From Hymenopus coronatus (Eukaryota; Arthropoda; Insecta; Mantodea; Hymenopodidae), in assembly GCA_030762935.1 (NCBI GenBank), contig CM060883.1, positions 99,820,501 to 99,884,500 on the forward strand: DNA of 64,000 nucleotides, given 5' to 3'. This document shows positions 1 through 9,080 of this stretch, one piece after another; positions within the stretch are counted from its first letter, which is position 1, and the number at the start of each line of letters is the position of its first letter. The position numbers and the translations under genes were made by a program. The notes under the pieces are model-generated. The model was not told where the DNA came from and searched no databases. It worked only from the letters and a program-made list of their open reading frames with translations.

Positions 1-1146
1 GGTGTAGTAACAACCCGCGCGTTTGACGGTTTGTCCATTGAGGAGATCCAAGAAAATCTTGCGACTCAGGGTGTCTCAGCTGTTTATCGGGTACAACGTA
101 AGATCAACGGTGAATTCCTGCCTACTCGTACCCTGTTTCTTACTTTTGATCGGGTTGATCTGCCTCAAAAGATTAGAGCAGGGTATGAAGCCATCGAAGT
201 TAGGCCTTATATACCCAATCCGCTGAGGTGCTTTAAATGCCAACGTTTTGGTCACACTAGTGAGTTGTGTACCGGCAAGTCCACCTGCGTCCACTGCGGT
301 GACATCTCCCACGATGGGGCTTGTGCTTCAGCTCCATCGTGTGTGAACTGTAACGGGGAACACCCATCTAGTTCCCGAGACTGCCCCCGTTTTGCAGAGG
401 AACGAGCGATCCAGGAGATACGGGTGAAAGAGAAGGTGTCCTTCTTGGAAGCCCGGAAGCTCCTGCGACTCCGCCAACCCTCTGCCCCGAGGTCCGGTAC
501 CTATAGCTCAATTGCAGCTAAACCGGTACCGCGTCGGGAAATCGCAACACAGACCGGCGATATGAACGGGGCTACAATTGCGGAAAAGATTATTTTAGCC
601 CAAGCGCTGCCAAAGCCTTCGGCACCTACACCCAAGTTGGTATCAACATCTGCCAAATCCGCCAGCTTACAGAATAGTCCAGCACACTTGCCACCGAAAG
701 CCTCGACCTCGGGAACTAAAGCTGGTAAATTCACGACGTCTTCTGCCCCAGAAAAACAGTTTAAGACCAATTATGTACGACAAGACTTCTTGAAAGAGAA
801 TGTGCAATCTATTACCAAGTCATCTAAGGGTAAGAAAAGTACACGCAACTCCACACGTGTATCCTCCTCTGAAGGGTCATCTGGGGAGGAGGGCGTGAAT
901 CGGCGACGGCCCTCTTCGCCGCTCAGCACATCCAATCGGTTCGAACTTCTCGGACCGAAATTTGCTCTTGAAAAAGGGACCTCCCTTGTGGAGGAGATGG
1001 ACCAGGAGGATTCTGCCGCCACTGCCAGAGGGACAGTGCGGAAACGGCAGGATCGTGCTCCTGAAAATAGTACTAGCCCAACGCCTAAGAAGAACAAATT
1101 GAACCGACCAGCTAATCCCAATCTGCAGAAGCGTCTTTCGATTTGA
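1..1146 (+). CDS. LINE ORF1, gag-like RNA-binding protein with three zinc knuckles (5' partial)
   Basis: The frame is open from base 1, so the true start lies upstream; the first in-window ATG at 31 is internal. Soon after the start come three knuckles: CFKCQRFGHTSELC (CX2CX4HX4C), CVHCGDISHDGAC (CX2CX4HX3C) and CVNCNGEHPSSSRDC (CX2CX3HX6C), as in I and Jockey ORF1 proteins that coat element RNA and act as nucleic-acid chaperones. The segment before them resembles the RRM-like part of such proteins. The last 200 or so residues are Ser/Thr/Lys/Pro-rich and probably disordered. It stops at 1144-1146, 22 nt before ORF2, so ORF2 is probably translated by reinitiation or from its own start. Confidence 0.9.
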   Translation, partial: GVVTTRAFDGLSIEEIQENLATQGVSAVYRVQRKINGEFLPTRTLFLTFDRVDLPQKIRAGYEAIEVRPYIPNPLRCFKCQRFGHTSELCTGKSTCVHCGDISHDGACASAPSCVNCNGEHPSSSRDCPRFAEERAIQEIRVKEKVSFLEARKLLRLRQPSAPRSGTYSSIAAKPVPRREIATQTGDMNGATIAEKIILAQALPKPSAPTPKLVSTSAKSASLQNSPAHLPPKASTSGTKAGKFTTSSAPEKQFKTNYVRQDFLKENVQSITKSSKGKKSTRNSTRVSSSEGSSGEEGVNRRRPSSPLSTSNRFELLGPKFALEKGTSLVEEMDQEDSAATARGTVRKRQDRAPENSTSPTPKKNKLNRPANPNLQKRLSI

Positions 1147-1168
1147 AACTTATCCCATAATATACTCA

Positions 1169-4100
1169 ATGGCTATCCTCCATTGGAACATACGCGGAAT
1201 TCGACCACATCGACCAGAGCTTGACTTGTTGCTGCGTCAGCATGAACCCTTGGCTGTATGCTTACAAGAGACGAAGCTCCGTCCACAGGACACCGTTACC
1301 ATCAGGCAGTACTCCTCCGTACGATGTGATTTATCCCCGGAGGACGGTGTCCCGGCACATGGGGGCACTATGATGCTTGTTCGAGATGATATTTTTGCCA
1401 ACTCCGTACCCATACAATCTGCAATCCAGTCCGTTGCTGTCAGCATTAAGCTACCCTCCGCTTCATTCACCATTTGCAGTATCTATTTGCCTCCATCTGC
1501 GGACCTCTCGCACAGCGACTTAGAACACCTCATCTCGCAGTTGCCTCCACCCTTTTTATTGGTAGGCGACGTGAATGCCCATCACCCTCTCTGGGGCTCT
1601 CCTCGGGCTTGTGCGAGAGGTACGCTACTTAAAGACTTCTTGGATAGTCAGAACCTTGCTCTCTTGAACACCGGAGAGCCCACCTTTCTTTCTGACGCAT
1701 TTCATAGTTTTTCACACATTGACATTGCAATTTGTTCCCCTCAGCTAGCAGTCACCTTATGCTGGAATATCATCTCGGATTTGCATTCTAGTGACCACTT
1801 TCCTTGTCGTATTAGTGTCTTGACACCCGTTGTATGTTCCACCCGTTTACCTAGTTGGCGCCTAGACCACGCCAGCTGGGAACTGTACTCCCACTTGGCT
1901 GAATTTAGCTACGAAGAGCACGACTCTGTGAACCACTTGGTCGAACATCTCACAGGGACCATTCTTTCTGCTGCTGAGCAATCCATTCCGCGTTCGACTG
2001 GCTACAGCCGTCGATTTCCGGTACCTTGGTGGACCGATGACTGTCGGGATGCTATTCGCGCTCGCAGACGAGCTCTACGGGTTTTCCAGCGTTTTCCTAC
2101 ACTGGATAACCTGATAAACTATAAACGGATGCGTGCACATTCTAGGCGGGTTATTAAGGATAGCAAAAAGATGTCATGGAATAAATTCGTGGGTTCCTTT
2201 AATCGACATACACCTTCCTCTGTCGTATGGGATAAGTTAAGACGTGTGGCTGGGAAACCGAACCATATGCCCATCGCCGGTCTTAAAACAACTACCGGAG
2301 CTGTTGTTGATACATTTGACGTGGCGAATACTTTAGGCAGTGCTTTCGCTCAGGTGTCTAGCTCAGGCAATTATTCCCCTGAGTTTCTTACAGTTAAGAA
2401 TCAGGTGGAATCTCAAGAATTCTCGTTTCTTTCTGGCAACCTTGAGGATTATAATCGCCTTTTCACCCTGGCAGAGCTAGACAATGCACTCTCCTCTTCA
2501 CGACACTCAGCACCAGGTCCAGATGGTATCCACGTCCAAATGTTGCAACATCTCTCTCCTGATGGCAAAGATTTCCTACTCGAGGTCTATAATCGTGTCT
2601 GGGTTGATGGCATTTTTCCAGACAAGTGGCGGGAGGCCACCATCATACCCATTCTTAAACCTGGAAAGGACCGCCATCTTCCTTCCAGTTACCGTCCTAT
2701 TTGCCTCACCAGTTGCGTGTGCAAGGTGATGGAACGCATGATCAATGGACGGTTGGTGTGGTGGCTGGAATCCCACAATCTTCTGACGAACATCCAGTGT
2801 GGCTTTCGACGACGACGTTCAACTGCTGACCACCTTGTCTCTATGTCAACTCAGATTATGGACGGGTTTCTTAAGAACAGCCCCACAGTTGGGATATTTT
2901 TTGACCTCGAGAAGGCCTACGACACGTGTTGGCGGGCGGGAATATCGCGTACTCTGCACAACTGGAACATACGTGGACGCCTACCGTTGGTCATTGAGGA
3001 GTTTATGCGGGACCGCGTTTTTCGAGTGAGGGTGGGCTCGGTTTTTTCTAACCATTTTATTCAAGAGAACGGAGTGCCACAGGGCTCGGTACTCAGCGTG
3101 ACTTTATTTGCTATTGCGATAAATTCCATATCACTATGTGTGCCTCAAGGTGTCTCTTCCTGTTTATTCGTGGACGACTTTGCCATCTTCTGTACTTCTC
3201 AGCGTACACCGTTTTTGGAACGCCGTCTCCAGCGGTGTTTGGACAATCTCTATGCTTGGAGCTCGAAACACGGTTTTCGTTTCTCCGCTGAGAAGACAGT
3301 CTGCGTTAACTTCTGGCGCCGTAAGTGGCAAATGCCGCCGTCTCTTCGACTCGGGCCAGATTTACTTCCTTTCGCAGACGAGGCGAGATTCCTTGGTTTG
3401 ATCTTCGATCGGAAACTTTGTTGGGCACCACAAATAGCACAGCTTAGAGCACGATGTGACCGTTCTCTAAATCTTTTACGGATACTAAGTGGCAAGTCTT
3501 GGGGTGCGGATCGGACGGCATTGCTCCGTCTTTATCGTGCTGTGATTCGTTCGAAGTTGGACTATGGCAGCATTGTGTATTCTTCAGCTCGACCTTCAGT
3601 GCTCAGAATGTTAGACACAGTCCATAACCAGGGCATCCGTGTGGCCGTTGGAGCTTTTCCAACGAGCCCAGTTGTTAGCCTCTACGCCGAATCCGGAGAA
3701 CCTCCTCTGCGTTGTCGGCGTGATGTCCTGCTTGCTAATTATGGCTGTGGGCTGAAGTGTATGCCTGGGCATCCGACTTATCACGCGTTTTTCTCCCCTG
3801 AGCTGCACGAGCGATACTGCCTCCGCTCTCTGAGCCCCAGGCCAGCAGGTTTTCGTTTCCGTGAGCTTCTACGGCAGCACCATGTTGACATTCCTCGGCT
3901 GTTATCCAAGGGAGAGAGTATACACCCCCCTTGGTTACGCGCTACCTCCCATGTCGATCTCGGGATGACGCTCTACGGGAAATCTGTTACGCCTCTTGAT
4001 AGTATTCGTCGTTGCTTTTTAGAATTTTTATCCAAATACAGTGGCCGTATTTGTATTTACACCGATGGTAGTAAGAGCCCCGACGGTGTTGGATGTGCCT

Positions 4101-4858
4101 TTGTCACTGGCACCGCAACTTCATCTTACAGTTTGCCTAGTTGCACACCTATATATTCTGCCGAGCTATATGCTATTTATCAAGCCCTTCTGTATATTCG
4201 GCGTCGAAAATTAGGTGACTGCCTTATTCTTAGTGATTCCCTTAGTGCCCTTCAGAGCATTCGTGAGCTGTACAATTACCATCCTTTGGTGCAGCGCATC
4301 CAGGACGTTCTCCACATTTTGCACGCTTCTGGTTTTAATGTGGAGTGCTCATGGATTCCTGGACACGTTGGCTTGCCAGGGAATGACACGGCGGATTTGG
4401 CAGCGAAATCGGCAGTCACAGCGCCCAGTGTTACGATTACCCATTCAACAGCAGAAGATTTTAGAGTGGCTGTACGGAGAGCCGTTTTTTCGACTTGGCA
4501 TGCGGAGTGGTCGGCTCTCCGTGGTAATAAGCTGCTAGAGGTGAAGGACCTCCCTGTCAACTGGGTAACCTCCTCTCGTTTATTCCGCCGGGAGGAGGTA
4601 GTACTAACTTGGCTAAGAATTGGCCACTGTATTTTTACTCACAGTTACCTTTTTAAACGTGAACCTGCTCCTGTCTGTGCGCTCTGTGGGGAGGCACAGA
4701 CAGTTCGTCATGTGTTGCTGGAGTGTGGTCACCTGGCACACATTCGGTCATCTATGGGCATGCCGGCCTCTCTTGCTGAGGTCCTGGCAGATGACCCAAG
4801 AGCAGTGGACAGGGTTTTTAAATTTTTAGCAAAACTTTCTTTTACCTTGAAGTTTTAG
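1169..4858 (+). CDS. LINE ORF2: APE endonuclease, reverse transcriptase, RNase H, zinc motif
   Basis: A 1229-residue frame without stops, full length for the family. Residues 1-230 form an APE-like endonuclease: WNIRG near the start, LQETK, GDVNAHHPLWG (D134) and SSDHF (D209, H210). The reverse transcriptase spans roughly 450-760, with SYRPICL, QCGFRRRRST, FFDLEKAYD, GVPQGSVLS and the catalytic FVDD at 667-670. RNase H runs from about 960 to 1090: YTDGSK (D966), SAELYA, LSDSLSAL and GHVGLPGNDTAD. A CALCGE...H...C motif starts at C1170. The protein would nick DNA and copy element RNA by target-primed reverse transcription. All catalytic residues looked for are present, so the enzyme could be functional. 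The ATG at 1169 is chosen because the endonuclease begins immediately after it. Confidence 0.95.
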   Translation: MAILHWNIRGIRPHRPELDLLLRQHEPLAVCLQETKLRPQDTVTIRQYSSVRCDLSPEDGVPAHGGTMMLVRDDIFANSVPIQSAIQSVAVSIKLPSASFTICSIYLPPSADLSHSDLEHLISQLPPPFLLVGDVNAHHPLWGSPRACARGTLLKDFLDSQNLALLNTGEPTFLSDAFHSFSHIDIAICSPQLAVTLCWNIISDLHSSDHFPCRISVLTPVVCSTRLPSWRLDHASWELYSHLAEFSYEEHDSVNHLVEHLTGTILSAAEQSIPRSTGYSRRFPVPWWTDDCRDAIRARRRALRVFQRFPTLDNLINYKRMRAHSRRVIKDSKKMSWNKFVGSFNRHTPSSVVWDKLRRVAGKPNHMPIAGLKTTTGAVVDTFDVANTLGSAFAQVSSSGNYSPEFLTVKNQVESQEFSFLSGNLEDYNRLFTLAELDNALSSSRHSAPGPDGIHVQMLQHLSPDGKDFLLEVYNRVWVDGIFPDKWREATIIPILKPGKDRHLPSSYRPICLTSCVCKVMERMINGRLVWWLESHNLLTNIQCGFRRRRSTADHLVSMSTQIMDGFLKNSPTVGIFFDLEKAYDTCWRAGISRTLHNWNIRGRLPLVIEEFMRDRVFRVRVGSVFSNHFIQENGVPQGSVLSVTLFAIAINSISLCVPQGVSSCLFVDDFAIFCTSQRTPFLERRLQRCLDNLYAWSSKHGFRFSAEKTVCVNFWRRKWQMPPSLRLGPDLLPFADEARFLGLIFDRKLCWAPQIAQLRARCDRSLNLLRILSGKSWGADRTALLRLYRAVIRSKLDYGSIVYSSARPSVLRMLDTVHNQGIRVAVGAFPTSPVVSLYAESGEPPLRCRRDVLLANYGCGLKCMPGHPTYHAFFSPELHERYCLRSLSPRPAGFRFRELLRQHHVDIPRLLSKGESIHPPWLRATSHVDLGMTLYGKSVTPLDSIRRCFLEFLSKYSGRICIYTDGSKSPDGVGCAFVTGTATSSYSLPSCTPIYSAELYAIYQALLYIRRRKLGDCLILSDSLSALQSIRELYNYHPLVQRIQDVLHILHASGFNVECSWIPGHVGLPGNDTADLAAKSAVTAPSVTITHSTAEDFRVAVRRAVFSTWHAEWSALRGNKLLEVKDLPVNWVTSSRLFRREEVVLTWLRIGHCIFTHSYLFKREPAPVCALCGEAQTVRHVLLECGHLAHIRSSMGMPASLAEVLADDPRAVDRVFKFLAKLSFTLKF

Positions 4859-5040
4859 TGTGATAGCAGTTTTTTTTTTAAACTCTTTTAATTTTAATGT
4901 GTTGATTTTAGATGGAGTTTTATATCCAGCTCTGTTTAGAGGGCTGGACCGTTCTGTTACTTCCGTTTCAACTGTGTTAGCTCTTTTACTTGTGTTTTTT
5001 TTTGGTATTTTTCTTACTGCCTATTGCCAAGTTTTAATCG

Positions 5041-5077
5041 TAAGGGCGCTTATGACCTCGGCAGTTGAGCGCCCTTA
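5041..5077 (+). promoter_or_regulatory. 3'-UTR terminal hairpin of LINE copy 1
   Basis: TAAGGGCGC (5041-5049) and GCGCCCTTA (5069-5077) are perfect 9-nt complements around a 19-nt loop, just before the ATC-repeat tail. The same structure ends the diverged LINE copy at 26668-26702. A role as the reverse-transcriptase recognition element is inferred. Confidence 0.85.
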
Positions 5078-5103
5078 AACACCATTATCATCATCATCAT
5101 CAT

Positions 5104-6780
5104 ACATGTTTCGGAGGCTGTTGCCATCATTTTCACTAGAGATTTACGGATGAACTCATGGTAGTGGCCTGTGGAGGTTTCTCTTCTGGATAGATGAATT
5201 TTGAAATGAGTCCATTTATGACCTTGTTTTTGTTTTCTAAAATTAATAGATTTTCCCAAACTCTTAAACCAATTGGATTCTGCACTAATTTTAATAACTT
5301 GGGTTCACTATGAAAATTATGGTTTTGAGTCCAAAAATGAATTATCTATCTGTTTATATTTTAAATATCTCATGTGTTCTTTAAAATGTCCAATGTTTCT
5401 TTTTCTTTTCCCTACATATTCCTTGCAGCTGATTTCATATATCCCTGATTGTTTCAATTAGGGGATTTTATCTTTTGTATTTGTATGGAGGAGGTTTTTT
5501 AAACTGGGCTATGTTGATGTTTCATTTTTTGAAAATCTTTTGAAATTTTTGGTGTGCCAAAGGGTGGTAAGTGAAAATTTTGTAGCTAGTTTCTGCTTTT
5601 ATTCTCTTTAGAGTGCTAATTTCATTTACTTTTTTCTGTTACATGAATTTATTAATCTTCTTCTTCTTCACCAAATGTTCTGTGTAGCAGTTCTTTTGTG
5701 CAATTTCGATGATCCTTTAAGTTCTAATTTGTATTCCATCTGTCTTAATGGTAGATTTACAAGTCTGAATGCAAGGCTGTTGATCATGGCATGCTTATGT
5801 GAAATTGGGTTGTAGCTGTTATTTATGTAGTTTTCTGCCTGTGTTTCTTTTCTATAGATCCCAAATTCCAGTTTGTTATGGTTCCTGACTATTTTTAGGT
5901 CCAAGAAGGGAAGCATGCCATTCAATTCTTTTTCTATTGTGAATGTTATGGAACTGTCCTGAAGATCTAGTAATTTAAGGCTGTCGTTGATTATTTTTTT
6001 ACTATTGCCACTATGTCGTCTACATATCTATACCAATTTTTGTATATTTGTGTGAAGGCTGTGGTTATGTGGATTTCTAAATTACTCATGTATTTGTCTG
6101 CATGTATTGGGGGTAATGGATTTCCCATGGCTAAACCATACTTTTGTGAATAAAATTTGCCTCTGAATGTAAAGTAGGTTTGCTCAATATATAATTGTGT
6201 TAGCTTAAGTAAGTCTTCTCTATTTCACTAGAAATGTCTGTGGTAGGTAGCCATTTTTTCAGTACCGAAAGTAGTTTTCCTCTTAGAATGCTGGGGAAAA
6301 ATAATACATCACACGAAACCAACATGTCATCATCACTTTAGGTTTTTTTGTTTCATTTGTTCTATTAATTGAAAGGAATTTTTTATACTTAAACTTAAGG
6401 GTTTGGAACTGTTTTGTGAGCCAATTTGCTAGCTGGTGTTTACAATAGGTCGCATTTTATTTCCTGGTTTATGTATTTTTGGCAGTCCATATATTCTTGC
6501 TACTTGTGCAGGGGTTACTTGGAATTAGTCTCTTTTTGTTTGCATCCCTGATTTATTTTACACTGTCTAAGGTTTCATGTTGGGATTTTGTAAATTTTGG
6601 GGTAAGATCTTTGGAATTTCCACATATTCTTCTGCAAAAGTTTTTGCATGCTGTTTTCATAATCTGATTTGTCCATCACTACTATTTTATTTCCTTTATC
6701 GGCTTTGGTGTAGAAAACCTCCTTTTTGTTTAACGATTTTAGCACTCTCTGGCATGGATTGTGAAATAGCACAAGCTCAC
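5104..6780 (-). mobile_element. Penelope-like element, copy A (decayed, 5' truncated)
   Basis: The minus strand reads a broken Penelope-type polyprotein: an N-terminal RT segment (FYTKADKGNKIVVMDKSDY, near 6700-6780), a YRYVDDIVAI-like catalytic box (about 6010-6050), LPFLDLKI...FGIYRKET (5925-5850) and a GIY...GK box around 5440. Penelope elements pair this reverse transcriptase with a GIY-YIG nuclease. Stops and frameshifts throughout mean it is inactive. The end ACATGT at 5104-5109 matches the end of copy B (8089-8094). Its cut 5' end meets copy B head to head near 6780. Confidence 0.85.
5668..5925 (-). pseudogene. Penelope reverse transcriptase, C-terminal fragment
   Basis: Reads MLPFLDLKI then LEFGIYRKET, the conserved block just after the catalytic YVDD region of Penelope-type RTs, followed by NSYNPISHKHAMINSLAFR. 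The same block, out of frame, occurs in copy B near 6990-7150. The frame is closed on both sides by stops, so this is a relic. Confidence 0.8.
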
Positions 6781-6784
6781 CCAA
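6575..6784 (-). pseudogene. Penelope reverse transcriptase, N-terminal fragment
   Basis: A 69-codon open stretch with the KADKGNKIVVMDKSDY block typical of the start of Penelope-type reverse transcriptases. Beyond its stop the minus strand continues in a broken frame into LPKIHKPG-like sequence, showing decay of a longer gene. It belongs to copy A. Confidence 0.75.
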
Positions 6785-7191
6785 TTATATATACATTCAG
6801 AGGCAAGTTTCATGGTTTAGCCATGGGAAAGCCACATAACCACAGCCTTCCCACAAATATACAAAACTTGGCATAGATTTGTAGATGACATAGTAGCAAT
6901 AGTAAAAAAAAAAGTAGTTGAGGACAGCCTTAAATTACTAAATCTTCAGGACAGCTCCATAACATTCACAGTAGAAAAAGAATCAAATGGCATGCTTCCC
7001 TTCTTGGACTAAAAATAATCAAGAACCACAACAAACTGGAATTTGGAATTTATAGAAAAGAAACAGACAGAAAACTACATAAATAACAACAGCTACAACC
7101 CAATTTCACACAAACATGCCATGATCAACAGCCTTGCATTCAGACTGGTAGGATCATAGAAATTGCACAAAAGAATGACTACACAAAACAT

Positions 7192-7566
7192 TTGGTAAAG
7201 AAGAAGATTAACAAATTCATTAAACAGAAGAAAGTAAAAGAAATTAGCACTCTAAAGAGAATAAAAGCAGAAACCAGCTTCAAAAAATTCACTCATCACC
7301 CTTTGGCACACCAAAAATTTCCAAAGATTTTCAAAAACTTAGCTCGAGTTAATAAGCACAGTTTAAAAAACCTCCTCCATACAAACACAAAAGATAAACT
7401 CCCCTCCCCATTGAAACACTCAGGGATATATGAAATCAGCTGCAAAGAATGTGAAATGGTATATATAGGAAAAACAAAACAAAACGTTGGACAGTGTTTT
7501 AAAGAACATATGAGATATCTAAAATATAAACAGACAGATAATTCATTTTTGGACTCAAAACCATAA
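7192..7566 (+). pseudogene. GIY-YIG endonuclease portion of Penelope copy B
   Basis: A 124-codon open stretch: a basic linker (KKKINKFIKQKK), then SGIYEISCKECEMVYIGKTK with the GIY and YIG strands and an intervening CX2C, then QCFKEHMRYL. In Penelope elements this nuclease makes the nick that primes reverse transcription. The frame is a piece of a larger RT-nuclease gene whose upstream part is broken. In copy A a short deletion removes the CX2C-YIG connection. Confidence 0.85.
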
Positions 7567-7661
7567 TTTTCACAGTGAACCCAAGTTATTAAAATTAGTG
7601 CAGAATCCAATTGGTTTAACAGTTTGGGAAAATATGTTAATTTTAGAAAACAAAAAAAAAA

Positions 7662-7954
7662 AGTCTCCATGGTTGAGTGGTCAGGGAACTGACTTCTCAC
7701 CCGGAGGTCCCGAGTTCGATTCCCGGCTGGGCCGGGGAATTTTTCTTTAACCAGATTTATTCCCTATCCCCCACAGAGTCTGGAAGTATGAATGTGAGAG
7801 TGAATGTGCGTGTGTATTAGTAATATAATAATGATTAACCTAACGTTCTAACCTACAGTAATACAAGTTGTTTCACAAGTCAAAGCCCCCTATATGACCA
7901 TTGAAGTTAAAGGAGGCTATACAAATGAAACAATTAAAAAAAAAAAAAAAAAAA
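7662..7954 (+). mobile_element. tRNA-derived SINE, family S1
   Basis: The 5' part has a pol III A box (TGGTTGAGTGGTCA, 7670-7683) and a near-perfect B box (GAGTTCGATTCC, from 7712); an unrelated body and a 19-nt A tail (about 7936-7954) follow. It interrupts an A-rich stretch of Penelope copy B that is continuous in copy A, which gives the insertion limits. Confidence 0.88.
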
Positions 7955-8199
7955 CAAAGTCATAAATTTTGACATACCACAAATTGACTCATTTCAAAAT
8001 TCATCTATCGAGAAGAGAGACCTCCACAGGCTGTTACCTGGAGTTCATTAGAAAATCTCTCTTGAAAATGGTGACAACAGCCTCCGAAACATGTCTGAAG
8101 TAACTTACTTTATTTCAAGAGTGAAGTTTGAATGTAATCTATGTTTTTACTTTTAATTGATTAGTTACTTCACTGTGCATTCCCATTAATGTTTTAACC

Positions 8200-9080
8200 A
8201 AAGATGCGACCAGAAGATTTTCAAGAAAATCACTCCACCCCAACTACCTTTACATGGGAAAAAATTTAACAATTTTGATTTTCTCAAAAATGGCTCTTGT
8301 ATTTAAGATATTTATGTAACAAATAAAATGTATATCATCAATTTTATGGAAATAGCCTCTAAGGTATGTTTATTCCGGATGAATTTTGAGGAACTTTGCA
8401 TATGGTAAACCATAAGAGATAGACAAAACTTACCACACAAAAAATGTAGAGCTCATTTAAACACACAATAATGTTATATACATTTTTTTCGTGGAGTTGC
8501 CCATTTTTGAGGTATTCCTTTTATTAGTTTCAGCTTTAAAATACTTATACTTTTCTCATACGGGATTTTGTCACTCTTGACCATACAAACAACGGTATTT
8601 CAATCACATAGCAACCAGCTTTTAAAAGATTTGACTATCGATTTAGCCCATTATACTCTCTTATTTCCCTACTACTTACAAGAAAGCAGCTAATAAGAAC
8701 CTTTCTGCCAACTTTTTCTCAATTAATCTTAGTTGAATAGAAGAATAAGCTTTTTAACAATAATTTACTCTGGGTAGTGTGGTGGTAGCGTTTCTGTCTC
8801 ATATTCAACAGGTCGTGAGTTCAAATCTCGTTTAGGGTGAGTTACCCGGATAAGGTTTTTTTCAGGGTTTTCCCTTATCCTGAGAAAACAAATGTTGAGT
8901 AACTTTAAGCTCCATGGACCCCGAGATCATTTAAGTATCATTTCACCAATTTCAATCATCTTCCGATATGACCAACTAGGTTAAATAACGTTAAACTACA
9001 AAAAAAAAAAAAAAAAAAAAAAAAATTGACTGCAGAGATGTAGAGAAAGTCATTTGGATGGAGCACATGAGATTTTTTGA
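8200..9080 (+). repeat. R850 interspersed repeat, copy 1 (5' truncated)
   Basis: First of at least eight copies of an AT-rich repeat of about 0.85 kb, called R850 here. Shared landmarks are a CCCCACCCC-like block before a LINE-free AT-rich body, TTCTCAAAAATGGCTC, GATAGACAAAA and a terminal GCAGAGATGTAGAGAAAGTC. No coding capacity is seen. This copy lacks the left end and contains a SINE at 8769-9025. Confidence 0.8.
8769..9025 (+). mobile_element. tRNA-derived SINE, family S2
   Basis: A box AGTGTGGTGGTAGCG (8776-8790) and B box GAGTTCAAATC (8817-8827), followed by a body with GATAAGG and its near-complement CCTTATC, and a 26-nt A tail. It interrupts the R850 right end between ATAATTT and the GCAGAGATG block. 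Other copies lie at 29211-29446 (+) and 49112-49343 (-). Confidence 0.88.

Larger units (their letters stand above)
1..5103 (+). mobile_element. I-group non-LTR retrotransposon, copy 1 (5' end outside window)
   Basis: A long interspersed element with two consecutive open frames, an AT-rich 3' UTR, a terminal hairpin (5041-5077) and an ATC-repeat tail (about 5085-5103). ORF1 is a gag-like protein with zinc knuckles; ORF2 carries endonuclease, reverse transcriptase, RNase H and a C-terminal zinc motif. RNase H plus an APE-type endonuclease places it in the I/Jockey superfamily, nearest the I group by domain order; the exact clade is inferred. Both frames are unbroken, so this copy looks young. 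The 5' UTR and target duplication cannot be seen because the element runs off the window start. The tail abuts a Penelope-like end at 5104. Confidence 0.93.
6781..8094 (+). mobile_element. Penelope-like element, copy B (inverted partner, decayed)
   Basis: The plus strand begins abruptly inside the RT (FRGKFHGLAMGKP), passes a broken RFVDDIVAIV block near 6875-6900, then DLKI/FGIYRKET, and ends in a GIY-YIG domain (7192-7566). Bases about 7260-7660 are close to the reverse complement of about 5220-5620, so A and B are the same family. A deletion removes sequence between AMGKP and the catalytic box. A SINE (7662-7954) is inserted in its 3' UTR. Head-to-head or tandem partial copies are a known habit of Penelope elements. 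Confidence 0.85.

Noticed and set aside
7662..7735. Functional tRNA gene
   Set aside because: A and B boxes are good, but the arms do not close into a cloverleaf by eye and a SINE body and A tail follow; the same holds for the other tRNA-like heads.
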